Source: Symbiodinium natans | Lineage: Eukaryota > Sar > Dinophyceae > Suessiales > Symbiodiniaceae | Direction of reading: 5' to 3' | NCBI GenBank assembly: GCA_905221605.1 | Contig: CAJNDS010001513.1 | Span: forward strand, 616,319-680,318 | Length of the DNA stretch: 64,000 bases | Shown: positions 29,181 through 40,800 of the stretch, piece after piece | Layout of the letters: each line of letters starts with the position of its first letter | Numbering within the stretch: the stretch's first letter is position 1 | Made by a program: the position numbers and the translations under genes | Notes under the pieces: model-generated | What the model was told of the DNA's origin: nothing | What the model saw: only the letters and a program-made list of their open reading frames with translations | Database searches by the model: none

Positions 29181-29626
29181 GGTCTCGCGGTTTTGGGTTT
29201 TGGGGGTTTTTTGGGGTTAGGGCTCAAGGTTGCAGAACGGAAGGGGGAGGGAGGGCAAATTGTCCGTCCTCGAAAGTTCAGCGCCCCGAAACCAACAACT
29301 GCAAGTCTCTTTGCACTAGTAATTGCTCAAGAACCCCCCAAAAATGCAGCACATTCTTCCTCATAAGGGCAGCTGGGTGGCTATTCAGCAAATAGTAGTG
29401 CGAAAACACGTGCCAGGTTGCACTTCTTCGGGTTTCGGCTCAGGTTCTGAGGGCTCATCACGGTTTCGGGGCTCAGGGAGATGATAAGCTGTAACCCTAA
29501 ACCCTAAACCCTAAACCCCTAAACCCTTGCCGCAAACCCCTTCCCTGCAACTTGTGTCTTGAAAAGGCTACAAACGCTAAGCCCCAGAACCCTGAAAAAC
29601 TCGAAACCCTGGAGCAAAAACCCCAA
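29181..29626. other. Unique sequence with a short CCCTAAA array
   Basis: CCCTAAA units lie at about 29492-29527. The rest shows no recognisable gene. Confidence 0.5.
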
Positions 29627-30904
29627 TTGGGGATGTTCCCCTTATACTAACAGTCCTCAATGGGGATGACAAGAGGGGGTACTACGGTACCTTACAACGT
29701 CGTCGCAGCAAGCAAGATGTATGATGAGTATACAGTGTTAACTGCATATGGTACCTTTCCACAGTTAACACTCAGTTAACACTCAGTTAACACTACAGTT
29801 AACACTGCAGTTAACACTACCGAAATGCTGCAAAAACCAGCATTTTGCTGGATACACACATTTAAAAGAAACAAATTAGTATTTTTACTGTCTTTAGCAC
29901 AAATTTGAGGAAAATGCTGCTGGTTTTTGCAGCATTTCGGTAGTGTTAACTGTAGTGTTAACTGTAGTGTTAACTGAGTGTTAACTGAGTGTTAACTGAG
30001 TGTTAACTGTACAAAAGGTGCAGGATACACTGGAGCTCCCTAGGCGGAGAACGACGTTTCGTGTCACCAATGGCACCTCTGACGAGGGACTCTGGCAGTT
30101 TGGTGATGTCTAGTAAATACACAGGCTGCTTTTGTCATGTCAGCAAAAGGATCCTGTCGGTTGATGGAGGAAATCTTGCACCACCTAGTGAATAACAGGT
30201 GACACGACACATGAGCATGACCCCGCACCCCCTTTTTAATATTGACGATGATGGATACCGAGGTGGTGCAAGATTTTTGTCATTGGAACCCACGGCGCTT
30301 TCGAGGATCAACAGTCAATATTAAAAAGGGGGTGCGGGGTCTCTACTTTGCTTGGCCATTTAAAGCGGTGCAAGATTTCCTCCATCAACAGTACCTTACA
30401 ACGTCGTCGCAGCAAGCAAGATGTATGATGAGTATACAGTGTTAACTGCATATGGTACCTTTCCACAGTTAACACTCAGTTAACACTCAGTTAACACTAC
30501 AGTTAACACTACAGTTAACACTACCGAAATGCTGCAAAAACCAGCATTTTGCTGGATACACACATTTAAAAGAAACAAATTAGTATTTTTACTGTCTTTA
30601 ACACAAATTTGAGGAAAATGCTGGTTTTTGCAGCATTTCGGTAGTGTTAACTGTAGTGTTAACTGTAGTGTTAACTGAGTGTTAACTGAGTGTTAACTGA
30701 GTGTTAACTGTACAAAAGGTGCAGGATACACTGGAGCTCCCTAGGCGGAGAACGACGTTTCGTGTCACCAATGGCACCCCTGACGAGGGACTCTGGCAGT
30801 TTGGTGATGTCTAGTAAATACACAGGCTGCTTTTGTCATGTCAGCAAAAGGATCCTGTCGGTATCATCCGAATTAAGGACTGTCAGCTGAAGGGGGGAAC
30901 ATCT
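29627..30904. mobile_element. MITE family B, copy 2, split by a 1.17-kb insertion
   Basis: The left half (TTGGGGATGTTCCCCTTATA...) ends near 29684 and the right half (...ATTAAGGACTGTCAG to GGGGGGAACAT) resumes at 30864. The inserted element lies between them and is flanked by CGGTA on both sides. Confidence 0.7.
29690..30858. mobile_element. Symmetrical repeat-bounded element with long foldback arms and 5-bp target duplication
   Basis: Two direct repeats of 468 and 465 bp (29690-30157 and 30394-30858) differ at about three bases and one 3-bp indel. They surround a 236-bp centre. Each repeat contains arrays of GTTAACACT and their inverse around AGCATTTTGCTGG, making arms of roughly 110 bp. 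The centre has its own inverted ends (GTTGATGGAGGAAATCTTGC at 30160 and its complement at 30370-30389). CGGTA flanks the whole (29685-29689, 30859-30863). No protein is encoded. It may be a small non-autonomous LTR element or a foldback element duplicated in place. Confidence 0.7.
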
Positions 30905-31212
30905 AAAGCCCTCTAAAGCCTTCGCCTAACGCCCACCCCCGCCCCCGCCCCCAAACCATAATGGCGATGACAAGCCCTGATCCCGAAGACCTTGAAGCCC
31001 TCAAGTTAAGCCTTAAATCCCTAGATTACACTGACACATGAGTACCTGAATGCCATAAAGGGATGAACACCGAGACATGCGTACCTTATGCCATAAAGGG
31101 ATCAACCCTAAACCCTAAACCCTAAGCCCGAATTCCCCTGTCATGGTGCAAGCGTCCTGCAGATGAGATGCAAGATGCGCCCCACAGTCGAAGGATGCCT
31201 CTGCAGCACAGG
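30905..31212. other. Unique sequence with a short direct repeat
   Basis: GCCATAAAGGGAT(G/C)AAC occurs twice near 31052 and 31090. No gene is seen. Confidence 0.5.
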
Positions 31213-31348
31213 ATTTGGGGTTTGGGGTTTGGGGTTTGGGGTTTGGGGTTTAGGGTTTAGGGTTTAGGGTTTAGGGTTTAGGGTTTAGGGTTTAGGGTTT
31301 AGGGTTTAGGGTTTAGGGTTTAGGGTTTAGGGTTTAGGGTTTAGGGTT
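31213..31348 (+). repeat. Telomeric array with TTTGGGG to TTTAGGG transition
   Basis: Five TTTGGGG units are followed by about 14 TTTAGGG units. Confidence 0.93.
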
Positions 31349-32517
31349 GTTCAAGACTCTGTGGTCTTAGGTGTATGGCAAACATTGTTCTTATGCACCT
31401 TCTAGGCTTTTGAAGGGGAGATCCCACCACCCTTTTTCACCCCTAACCCTCCAAACCCTGCAAACCCAGCTAAGCCGCCCCAAACCCTGAACCCTCAACC
31501 CTAAACCCTAAACCCTAAACCCTCGCTTGCTTGTCAGCCCAAGACCTCGTGGTCGTCGATGTCTTGCGTTGACAGGATGTTCGCTGGCCCAGGCCCGTCC
31601 TGCACACGGGCAGATCTTAGGGCCTCAGGGTCTAGGGTTTAGGGTTTTTTTTGGTTTAGGGTTTAGGGTTTAGGGCTTAGGGTTCTCACTCAATGAGGCC
31701 CTTTGTGGGGTAGCGAGCCGATCGGAAACCCCATCATCACCCCAGGTGCCCACACCAAATAATCTGCAACTCCCCCACTCAAAGCTCACTGCTGATGGCA
31801 ATTGCAAGGGGTCCAAGGGTTCAGGATGTTGGAGGATCCCTAAACCCGAAACCCTAAACCCTAAACCCTAAACCCATAACCGGACCAGGCTGTTGGGGGG
31901 GGCTCTCGGCTTCTTGGAGACCCTTCAACGGCGTTGTCCATGGTAAGGCAAACTCGACCAAACCACTCTCGACACTACACCAGGGTTGCATGCAGCTCTC
32001 TAAGTTTGGGTTCCTTTTTGGGGTGTGCTGGGCACTAGTCTCCATATGCTAACAACCCTAAACCCTAAACCCTAAACCTAAACCCTAATCCCCCGAAAAC
32101 GGCCCTCATTAATTTCAAAAACTGGGCAGACAACCCTCGGCTTCTGGTCTAGGGCTTCTGGCCTGTCCTGCAAAGGGGCCTAAACCCTAAACCCCTCAAC
32201 CCTAAACCCTAAACGCTAAACCCTAAACCCTAAACGCTAAACCCTGTGGCCTGGAAGCTGTCCCTGGCGCTTCCCTTTACGGCGAAGACGTCGACACTCT
32301 TCTCGGCAGCCACGCCTGTGAGGCTCACCGATGATTTTGGGTTGTCGGGCTTAGGATTTAAGATGTATATATGTATACACACACAATCAAGATCTATATG
32401 TACATATAGACATATATATATACATATATATATCCTAAACCCCCAACCCTAAACCCTAGATGTATTTTCTGCATTTATTCGGTAGAGAGACCTGGATATA
32501 AATACGTAAATATATCA
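31349..32517. repeat. Patchwork of short telomeric arrays in both orientations
   Basis: CCCTAAA lies at about 31490-31525, 31845-31876, 32055-32085 and 32178-32245; TTTAGGG at 31632-31684. An AT-rich microsatellite (TATA/CATATA) lies at 32360-32435. The pieces between (100-300 bp) are unique and without recognisable genes. Confidence 0.7.
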
Positions 32518-32632
32518 TACCCAGAGAGCCCAATACTCCTTAATTAAGGAATACTCCTTAAATTACAAAGGGGTTACCTGAATATGATTTAAGGAATATA
32601 TCCTTAATTAAGGGGCATTGGGCTCTTTGGGT
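32518..32632. mobile_element. MITE-like foldback element, family C, copy 1
   Basis: Inverted ends TACCCAGAGAGCCCAATACT / TGGGCTCTTTGGGTA with inner CCTTAATTAAGGAATA on both sides. Ends in TA. 115 bp. Relatives lie at 47295-47471 and 50214-50437. Confidence 0.7.
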
Positions 32633-33093
32633 ACCTCTCCATGAACGAAGACGAAAAATTAAGATCACACATTGCGGGCCTGGGTGTCTTTGCTTATCTA
32701 AAGGGGGGGGAGTCTTGGGCTCTCTGGGCACTGTGTTGCTTCAGTCTCTACACCCTAAACCCTAAACCCTAAACCCTAAACCCTGTAACCTGAACCCTGA
32801 ACCCTGAAACGGGACCCTGAACCCTGAACCGTCAACCCTAAGCCCTAAACCCTAAACTCTCCTCGAGCATCTGACACCGAAGAGAAGTCGGAAACTTGCC
32901 TGTGCCCCTCTGTACTTATAACCGTATAAGGGCACTTAAAGGGCTTGTAAGTGGGTTCTAAGTACAGTTATAATCGGGTTAATAAGTACCATGAACCTCC
33001 AAGTGCCCCTCTAAAGTGCTAAGCTCGCCTTCGTGGGGCGGAGGCACGGGAGCTGGGGCATCCTGCGCACAGGTCAGTCTGGGCCTTGGGGGG
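32633..33093. other. Unique sequence, short CCCTAAA array, partial MITE A
   Basis: CCCTAAA units lie at 32752-32785. A decayed family A copy lies at about 32912-33005, with its right end AAGTACCATGAACCTCCAAG intact. Confidence 0.5.
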
Positions 33094-33205
33094 GGTTTAG
33101 GGTTTAGGGTTTAGGGTTTAGGGTTTAGGGTTTAGGGTTTAGGGTTTAGGGTTTAGGGTTTAGGGCTTGGGGTTTAGGGTTTGGTTTAGGGTTTAGGGTC
33201 TAGGG
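33094..33205 (+). repeat. Telomeric array
   Basis: About 14 TTTAGGG units with a GCTTGGGG variant near the end. Confidence 0.92.
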
Positions 33206-33396
33206 GCTCGTTTTTGAATGCCACGCGCTGCCAGCCGTGCATCTATTCAGCGGGTAGACAACGTCTTCGGGTGCGCACTGCTGTTGCGCCAGGCCATGGC
33301 CGAGATTGCTGCACGGGAAACCCCAAACCGTCAACCCTTAAAACCCTATCCGGGTGTCAGATGGACTCGGAAGCCCATCTGGCTCAGTAAACAGGG

Positions 33397-33528
33397 TCGA
33401 AGGTTCATGGTACTTACTAAGCAATTATAACTGTACTTATAACCCTACTTATAATACCCCTAAAGGGCCTTATAGGGGTTATCCCAATTATACGTAAGCC
33501 CATTATTACGTACCATGAACCTTCAAGT
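33397..33528. mobile_element. MITE family A, copy 2
   Basis: Ends CGAAGGTTCATGGTACTTAC and ACGTACCATGAACCTTCAAG; the core ACCCCTAAAGGGCCTTATAG is shared with copy 1. Confidence 0.72.
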
Positions 33529-34550
33529 AAGGTGGGCTATGGGGATTCTACGAGGGTTTCGAGGGGATACGAAGTAGACTTGCTAAGTCAAAATAGCTTC
33601 CCCAAGTGGAGTTCAAGGTTTAGGATATCTAGTATCATAACACGGAGCCTCTACTTGGGCTACCCTAACACAGGGACCATATAGAGGAGCTGTTCGCAAG
33701 AATACGTTCACTGATTGGCAGAGAATTAGGGAATTAAGCACACACCCTACGTACCACTTTCAACTTCTATAGTGGGATATAAGGTAGTTGATCCCCTTTC
33801 AGAACCAGTAGAATTGAGATTAATACAGGAAAGCCTTTGTGGAGGCATGGGCTCAGGGATTTGCATGTCAGGATCGCAAGTCGCGTAAATATCCTCCACT
33901 TACGTGAGGGACGAGGAAGACAGCGTGCCACGACGCTTCCTTCTGCCATCCGTCTCTATTAAGCCCCAAACCTTACGCCCGAAACCCAAAGCTTTACACT
34001 AAAAACTTTAAATCCTCAACCCTTTTCACATCTAAACCTCACACCTGATCCCTAGATCCTCAACTCGACACCCACAGCCCTAAACCCTAAGCCCCTGAGA
34101 TGCCCAAACCCATCCTTCTAAACACCCCGAATCTTCCCCCATTGACCCTCAACCCTGTGCCTCATAGCCCCAGCAAAGCGAGGCCCCCCAGAGGTCAAAG
34201 GAGTCGGCCATTATCCTCACAGCACACATAGAGGATTCCAGCACGTTTAGGTTCAGAGCATGGGCTGTCGCTGAGTGACGCGCATGATGTATCAAACACA
34301 CACCAGCCGCCCTGCCTGACGGAAGCGGCTCAGCATGACCAGGAGGCACGCAAGCGTTGGGCGCTGTGTGTGAGGTTAGGGGTTTAGGGTCAAGGGGGCT
34401 TGCTGTTCGGCTTGTGCAATCATCTTCGGGTCTTGCGTGGGCTTCGCGTTTAGACTTGTCATATCTAACCAGGTGAAAGTGAAGATGCAACACATGTGGG
34501 TCAGACGATACAAGTGCTGCAAACACAACAGCTGCAGGGTGTGCAGTCCG
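33529..34550. other. Unique sequence, no gene recognised
   Basis: Degenerate CCCTAAA-type words occur near 33960-34160. An open frame at 34149-34526 (minus) lacks any recognisable feature. Confidence 0.45.
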
Positions 34551-34674
34551 TACTTGGAGGTTTATGGTACTTATAAGTCAATTAAAACTGTACTCATAAC
34601 CCACTTATAAGCCTCATAAGTACCGTCATAAGTACCGTTACAGTTGGTTAATAAGTACTCTGAACCTCCAAGTA
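34551..34674. mobile_element. MITE family A, copy 4 (diverged)
   Basis: Inverted ends TACTTGGAGGTTTATGGTAC / AGTACTCTGAACCTCCAAGTA. 124 bp, with a different interior from copies 1-3. Confidence 0.65.
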
Positions 34675-34845
34675 CGAAATAGGCGGAAAGGAGCTCCTCA
34701 TCACAGCATCCCTCGACGACGCTCCCTCAACCCTGTCCCGTGTCTGCTGTACAAAGTTGCTTCCAATCAGTCGGGTTAATCTGCAAACCCAAAAACCCCA
34801 AAGCCCTGAACCACAAAGCGCTCACCCCACCCTGAACCCTGAAAC

Positions 34846-34926
34846 CTAAACCCTAACCCTAAACCCTAAACCCGAAACCCTAAACCCGAAACCCTACAGT
34901 ACACCCTAAACCCTAAACCCTAAACC
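34846..34926 (-). repeat. Telomeric array (CCCTAAA)n
   Basis: About ten units with CCCGAAA and CCCTACA variants, in the minus orientation. Confidence 0.88.
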
Positions 34927-37250
34927 CCCAACATTGGTCTGTCTTCAGCCTCCTTGCCGAGGCTCCCTTTGACTTTCTTAGGGTTCTGTCCTTAACCATC
35001 GACCCCGACCCCGACCCCCCTCATCCTGGAACCGGGGGCTTTTTCATATGACCACTTGGAGGTTCATGGGGTACTTATACCCGCAGTCTTCAGTCTACTT
35101 ATAACCTACTTAGTGGACTTAGGGGGCTGAAAAAAGAATGCCAAATCATGCTCTCGCTGTCCCGTGCACGTTCCGTCTTCGCAATGGTGCTCTATTGTAG
35201 AGCTCGGTGCACTTTTCCAAGCTGAGGGGTGAGAGTTGAGGGTTGAGGTTAAGGTACTCTTACGATATTAGGGGTCCTTACTCTAAGGGGCTCCTACTAT
35301 TTGTGGTCTATGGTAGGGTCCCTTATTAATATGCTTTTTATGTTTTGAGCCACTGGACCTCTGGGACGGCCTCCGCCTCCGCGTATTGCGATGTTTGGGC
35401 CACTTCAGCTCCGGAGAGTGCGTCACAGCCAGGGCGAGAGCACCGGTTCTTGCGGCCAACATCGGCACTTTTCGACGCACAAACGTAGCGAGGAGGACTC
35501 CTGGAGCTCCACTGGCTCCAAAAGTCGACTTTCGTGGCTCTATACTGAACTTGGCACCCCAGCAAAAATTATGTTGTTTGTGCTGTTTTTTTTTAAGGAA
35601 TTATAGTACCCAAAAATTAAAAAAAACATTTCCAAGCACCCCTAAGTGGTGCTCTAGCGGCTGGAACGTCGACTTTGCTGGTACACAACGCGCGGAGGAC
35701 GACCAGAGTTGCAGTGGCTGAAGAGGCTTGTTTTGTAAACGTAGCATGCAGAGGACGACTGGAGCTCCAGGGGCTCAGAATTCGACTTTTGTCCCTGCGT
35801 CAACACTATGACACTATGAGGGCTCCAACATCAAGACTAAAGGGGTTTAAATTGCCCTGACCGGCTCTCGCCCGGCCTTGCGCAGGGTGCCAAGTCGCGC
35901 GCCCGCTTAGGTCCCGTGCGCGTCCCAAATCGAAGTCGTGCTCCCGCCCGGGCCGCACGTACTTCTTGAAGCTTGCACCGTTCCACGTCACAAAAACGTC
36001 TGAGAGGAGCACTGTCTTGCATTTTGGCTCTTGGATGGGCTTTTGCTTGGTGCAACCGTTCTACTGTGACACTCTCGCCTTGGCTCCGTGCGCATTCCCC
36101 TCGTCAAGTGAAGGACTGTTTTGGCCCCTTTTGATTGGGATCCTGAATATGATTTAAGGTCTATACCTAAATGAACCCTAAACTCTAAACCCATATGTCC
36201 CATCTTTAACGGGAATAATCAGGTGTGCTCTTTTTGAATCCTCTTGGAGTGGTCTTTGGAGCGGATTGGCACTGTCGGGGGGTCTGCTGGCCTAGTAGGT
36301 GAACCCTTTAGGGTTTAGGGTTTTCGGATTGGGGCTTCGGGTTTAGCGGTTAGCGTTTAGGGTTTAGCGTTTAGGGTGCAGGTATCTATACGGACCTGGA
36401 TGTAAACAACACACACACACACACACCTTTTCTCACCGAGCACTCTTGCCAGGCGACTGCGGAGAACGAGCAAGCAGAAGCTCAAGTCCTACGCCCTTCT
36501 TGGGGCCGCTCTCGAAATCCTCAGATAGAAAGAGCCCGGCTCCGGGGTCCCACCTGCTTCTAAGAGAAGACCCAACTCCCTTGGGTGCCTCGGTCCGGGT
36601 CGCTGTACGGCATGGGCCCAGGGCAAGTGGAGACTTCCAGAATCGCGGGGCGAAGATCGGGGACCCAGGGCCCTCTGGCAACCAGCTGCCCTCGCAGGGC
36701 CCATGCAGGAGGCCTCCGCCTTCTCACTTCAATCGCGCCATCTTCACCACGGACGTTGCGGCGAGCAGGAATCCCGAAACGAGGATGCCAAGGTCTTCGC
36801 GGAGCACTCAAGCCAAGGGCCAACCATGCCCACCATGGCCACAGCCCTGAAAACCCAAACTCGGCACTCTGCTGTCAGAGGAGCTCAGAGGGTTCTCAAG
36901 GCTCCAAAGCGTTGCAGCAGCGCTTCTCCGTGAACACCGCATCGAAGCAGCCCGCTCCTCCGGTGCCACAGACTTGGTCAGTATAGGGGGGAACATCCCC
37001 CAAGGTTCGTTACTTTAAACGTTAACAGGCCCCAGAAACAGCAACGCGGTAGACAAAAACACAGGTTCTGTCCAACAACGGTCTAGATGAGAGGGCGTTG
37101 CTGCTTTCGTGTGCTGAAAGTGCAGAGTCTATAGTATTAGGGCTTCGGGTTCGGGGTTTAGGGTTTATTATTTAGGCAGGGTCGCCCATGCTGGCGAGCC
37201 ACGCAGAGGACGGGAAACGCTCCGGTCACAGCAGAACCGGCCTGAGACGC
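34927..37250. other. Unique sequence, no gene recognised
   Basis: It contains a partial MITE A (35053-35120) and an (AC)n run at 36406-36425. The right half of a MITE B (TATAGGGGGGAACATCCCC) lies at 36980-36998. The G/C-balanced stretch 36430-36990 is open on both strands. Frames there have no domain I can identify. Confidence 0.4.
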
Positions 37251-38540
37251 AGCCCTAAACCCTAAACCCTAAACCCTTCGAAGCCCGAAGCGCAACGAAA
37301 AAAAGCCCAAAGCTCCCCGAGGAGCTATCCTGTGTTTACTGCATCAAGGGGGGCTCAGGGAGGGACCCGGACCTAAAAGACCTTGCAGGTTCTTTGGGGG
37401 TTATTTAGGGGCTGCTTAGGTATATAGGGACACTCTCAGGTATATATAGGGGCTATTAGGGTTCCCTTCTGGGGGTCCCTCCTTATACCCCTTGACTGTA
37501 TGAGTCAGTGACCGACTGCCCTCTCCGCAACGGTGACACCTCTCAGGCGCGGACACGCGCTGAGGCTCCTGAGAGGCCAATTAAGCGACGGCAGCGGTCT
37601 GCACATGAAAGACGAACCCTAAACCCTAAACCCTAAACCCTGAAATCTCATATCAGTAGAACCAATTGAGGCTCGCACAAGCTTTCCACTAGCAAAGTTG
37701 AACCCACCCAAACCCCTGTACTTTGAGTATTCGTGCAAGCGTCAGGGCATTTCGTCTAGCAGCCTTGCCATCTGCCAGCCGGTCTTGCCAGGCATTTCCT
37801 GTTCTGGGCTGGTGAACCCTGAGCCCTAAACCCTCTCGTACAGGGTCGGAACAACTACGATTCGTGTTCCCTTTTTTGGTCCCTATATAATTTTACTATG
37901 ATGGCCCCCAAAAACCCTATTCTAGTTGCTAAGGCCCCCATCTTAAGCCTTAAACCCTAAACCCTACTCCCTGTGCGTCTGCACAGGAGAACATGCACAA
38001 TGTACAACTCATGGCTTTCCTCTGGCAGTCTTCGTGCCCTTGTGATGCGTGCGCTGACGACACCATGCCCGACTCTGGCTAAGGGCGTGGACAGCGGTAC
38101 CACTATAGGATATGCATGCACTAATTAGATGCATTAAGGCTTCAAACTTCTTGTACGTGCTAAGGCTGGCACAAAGGTTTTGCACGGCGCATAACAAGAT
38201 CACAGGTGAAGATTTGGTGGAAAAGGCCCGGCCACCATTGGGAAGACTGGGGTGGTTGGTGGCCGGTTCTTTCCCACCAAATCTTCACCTGTTGCATTGA
38301 ACCGGCACACAATACAGTCCTCAGCCTTGAACATTCAGCTTAAGGTTTCGGACGTAAGGTCCGTCATACAACCTACTGCAGGACAAACCCCATACTCCCT
38401 TCCTGTCAGCCATGACAAGTCAAACAGCCAACTACCAGAGAAGGCCCCCCAAGGCCTAAACATTCCTCAACCCTGAAAAGCACTAAAACCCTGAAAACTG
38501 GCCAAGTCGTGCGTAAGCCCAAAACGCCCCACCCCCCCCC
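37251..38540. other. Unique sequence with short CCCTAAA arrays
   Basis: CCCTAAA units lie at 37252-37277 and 37616-37640. GGTGAAGATTTGGTGG and CCACCAAATCTTCACC near 38204 and 38275 form an inverted pair around 60 bases. No gene is seen. Confidence 0.45.
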
Positions 38541-38551
38541 CTCAAAAAAAA

Positions 38552-38561
38552 AATATATACA

Positions 38562-38632
<71 letters not shown>

Positions 38633-38725
38633 TATTATAATAATATTATAATATTATCCATGTAATAATAGTCATAATAATCATAATAATAATGATAGTA
38701 GCAATAATAATAATAAATAAAAAAA

Positions 38726-38768
<43 letters not shown>

Positions 38769-38770
38769 AT
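38552..38770. repeat. Compound microsatellite (AT)n-(AG)n-(TAAA)n
   Basis: TATA/CATATA lies at 38552-38595, AG repeats at 38595-38632, TAATAATA-rich sequence follows, and TAAA repeats lie at 38710-38770. The short Tyr/Phe/Ile-rich frame over it is an artefact. Confidence 0.9.
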
Positions 38771-39682
38771 ATACACACAAGATCCAGATCCCCTCTAGTT
38801 GTCATTCCTTTTCGGGGGGTACCTGGTTTTGTGAGTAGCATCATGACATCGAAAACTGGGCACACAACAACAAGGAGCTACAGGCTGCTATTTGATGTAA
38901 AAATGAAAGATAAGAATCTCAATATTGTCCCTAAACCCTAAACCCTAAACCCTAAACCCTAAACCCCCTTTTGAAGGAAGTTTTGTTTTGGGGGGGGGGT
39001 CTTAGGGGTGAGCCCTTGTGCAGCCCCGTTGCTTGTATCCCAACAAGACATGGACAGCGGGACACATCCTGAGCCGCAAAGCTGGGCAGCGTCCAGGGAA
39101 GCGGGGTTTCGGGGGCGATTCGGGATTTGGCGAAACCAAACCCGGAACCCTAAACCCTAAACCCTAAACCCTAAACCCTCAAAATACCCGGGTCTAGGGT
39201 TTAGGGGGTTGAGGGCTGATGGTTTTCGGGGGGCCAGGGGTTCAGGACCCCCTTTTCCCCAACCCTAAACCCTAAACCCTAAACCCTAAACCCTAAACCC
39301 TAAACCCTAAACCCTAAACCCTAAACCCACCCTCATGGCCGCTGCGGGGCTTTGGACAGAGGGCGGAAATCTCGTGGCCTGCGCTCATCATGGCCGGGGC
39401 TTCGGGCTTTCGGGTTTATTAAAAGGGTTTAGGGTTTAGGGTTTAGGGTTTAGGGTTTAGGGCTTAGGGTCTGCGATTCAGGCCAAGAGCTAGAAGCGTT
39501 CATGGTGCAGGTCGAGCGGGGTCGAGGCTTCCCGGAGATGTAAGTCCAATACCCCCCTAAAGCCCTAAACCCTCCACCCTACTTGTAGGGTTTAGGGTTT
39601 AGGGTTTAGGGTTTAGGGTTTAGGGTTTAGGGTTTAGGGTTTAGGGTTTAGGGTTTAGGGTTTAGGGTTTAGGGTTTAGGGT
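38771..39682. repeat. Several telomeric arrays in both orientations
   Basis: CCCTAAA lies at 38933-38966, 39147-39180 and 39262-39327; TTTAGGG lies at 39424-39470 and 39585-39682. The pieces between are short and unique, with no gene. Confidence 0.8.
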
Positions 39683-39818
39683 AGGTTCATGGTACTTACT
39701 AACCAATTATAACTGTACTTGTAACCCTACTTATAATACCCCTAAAGGGCCGTATAGGGGTTATCCCAATTAAAAGTAGGGTTATAAGCCCAGTTACAGT
39801 ACCATGAACCTTCAAGTA
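39683..39818. mobile_element. MITE family A, copy 3, joined to a telomeric array
   Basis: It begins AGGTTCATGGTACTTACTAA at the last telomeric heptamer and ends AGTACCATGAACCTTCAAGT. The core is shared with copies 1 and 2. Confidence 0.75.
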
Positions 39819-40800
39819 GTTCTAAAACAGGAATACCCCCAACGTCATTCGCTAAAAAGCGAAAAACACTGGAGTTGCGTTTTTGGGCAACGAGGTGTTC
39901 TGGCCCCAAAGGTGTACCGCTCAGCGCAGATAAGGGTTCATAGGGTTGTAGGGTATTAGGGCTTAGGGGTTTTTAAGGGGTGTTCAGGGTGGTTTCAGGT
40001 TTTGGGGCAGCTTCGGCCTTAGGGTCAAGAGTCTGGTCTAGGGAGCGTTAGGTTGCAAAATGGCTCGCAGGGCTGCCGGGTCAAAAAGAAAAAGGATCAA
40101 AAAAAATAAACAACTGAGGGTTGAATCCTCAGGGTTTGGGGTTTAGGGTTCAGGGTTCAGGGTTCAGGGTTTAGGATTCAGGGTTTAGGGTTTAGGGTTT
40201 AGGGCTTAGGGTTTAGGGTTTATGGTTCAGGGTATAGTTTAGGGTTTAGGGTTTAGGGTTTAGGGTTTATTTTTGTTGATCCCTTTTATTGTGTTTTTGA
40301 TCCCTTTTTTAATTTTGTTGACCCCTATCCCCGCAGGTTAGGGTTTAGGGTGCTTACCCAACGGCTTCTAATGTAGTTCCTTTTGGGGTAGCTATAGTAC
40401 ACGAAAAAAGGGTACTACGTGGGAGCCTGTAGAGTTCCCACCTCAAGCGCGAAGGGGCCGGAGAAGTCGTGGCGGGTCTTGTCATGGACGAACTCCTTCA
40501 GGCCTTTTAGCCTCCAAAGAACATTATTCTATCGCTGACGCCTCTTCAAAAACTGTGGTAAATGTAGGGCTTAGGCTTCGGACTTCATCACCCCCTAAAC
40601 TCGGAGTCGTCATCATTTGAGTGCCAAGAACCACTATGCCCTCTTGCGTGCAACTAGGCAGCGGCCACGGCGACGTCTGTGCACAGGGCTCCTGGAGAGC
40701 GGGCTTAGGGCTCGGTTTCGGAAGTTTAGGGGTTTAAGGTTCAGGGTCCTGGGCCCTTGCAAGAGGGAGGAACCTGAAGAAGTGGCGACTGGAAAAGAAT
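39819..40800. other. Unique sequence with a variant telomeric array
   Basis: TTTAGGG/TTCAGGG units lie at 40134-40270. A Thr/Asp-poor GATCCC(T)TTT word repeats near 40275-40330. No gene is recognised. Confidence 0.5.

Noticed and set aside
38635-38865. Tyr/Phe/Ile-rich frame
   Set aside because: It is a translation of (TAAA)n and TAATAATA microsatellite sequence.
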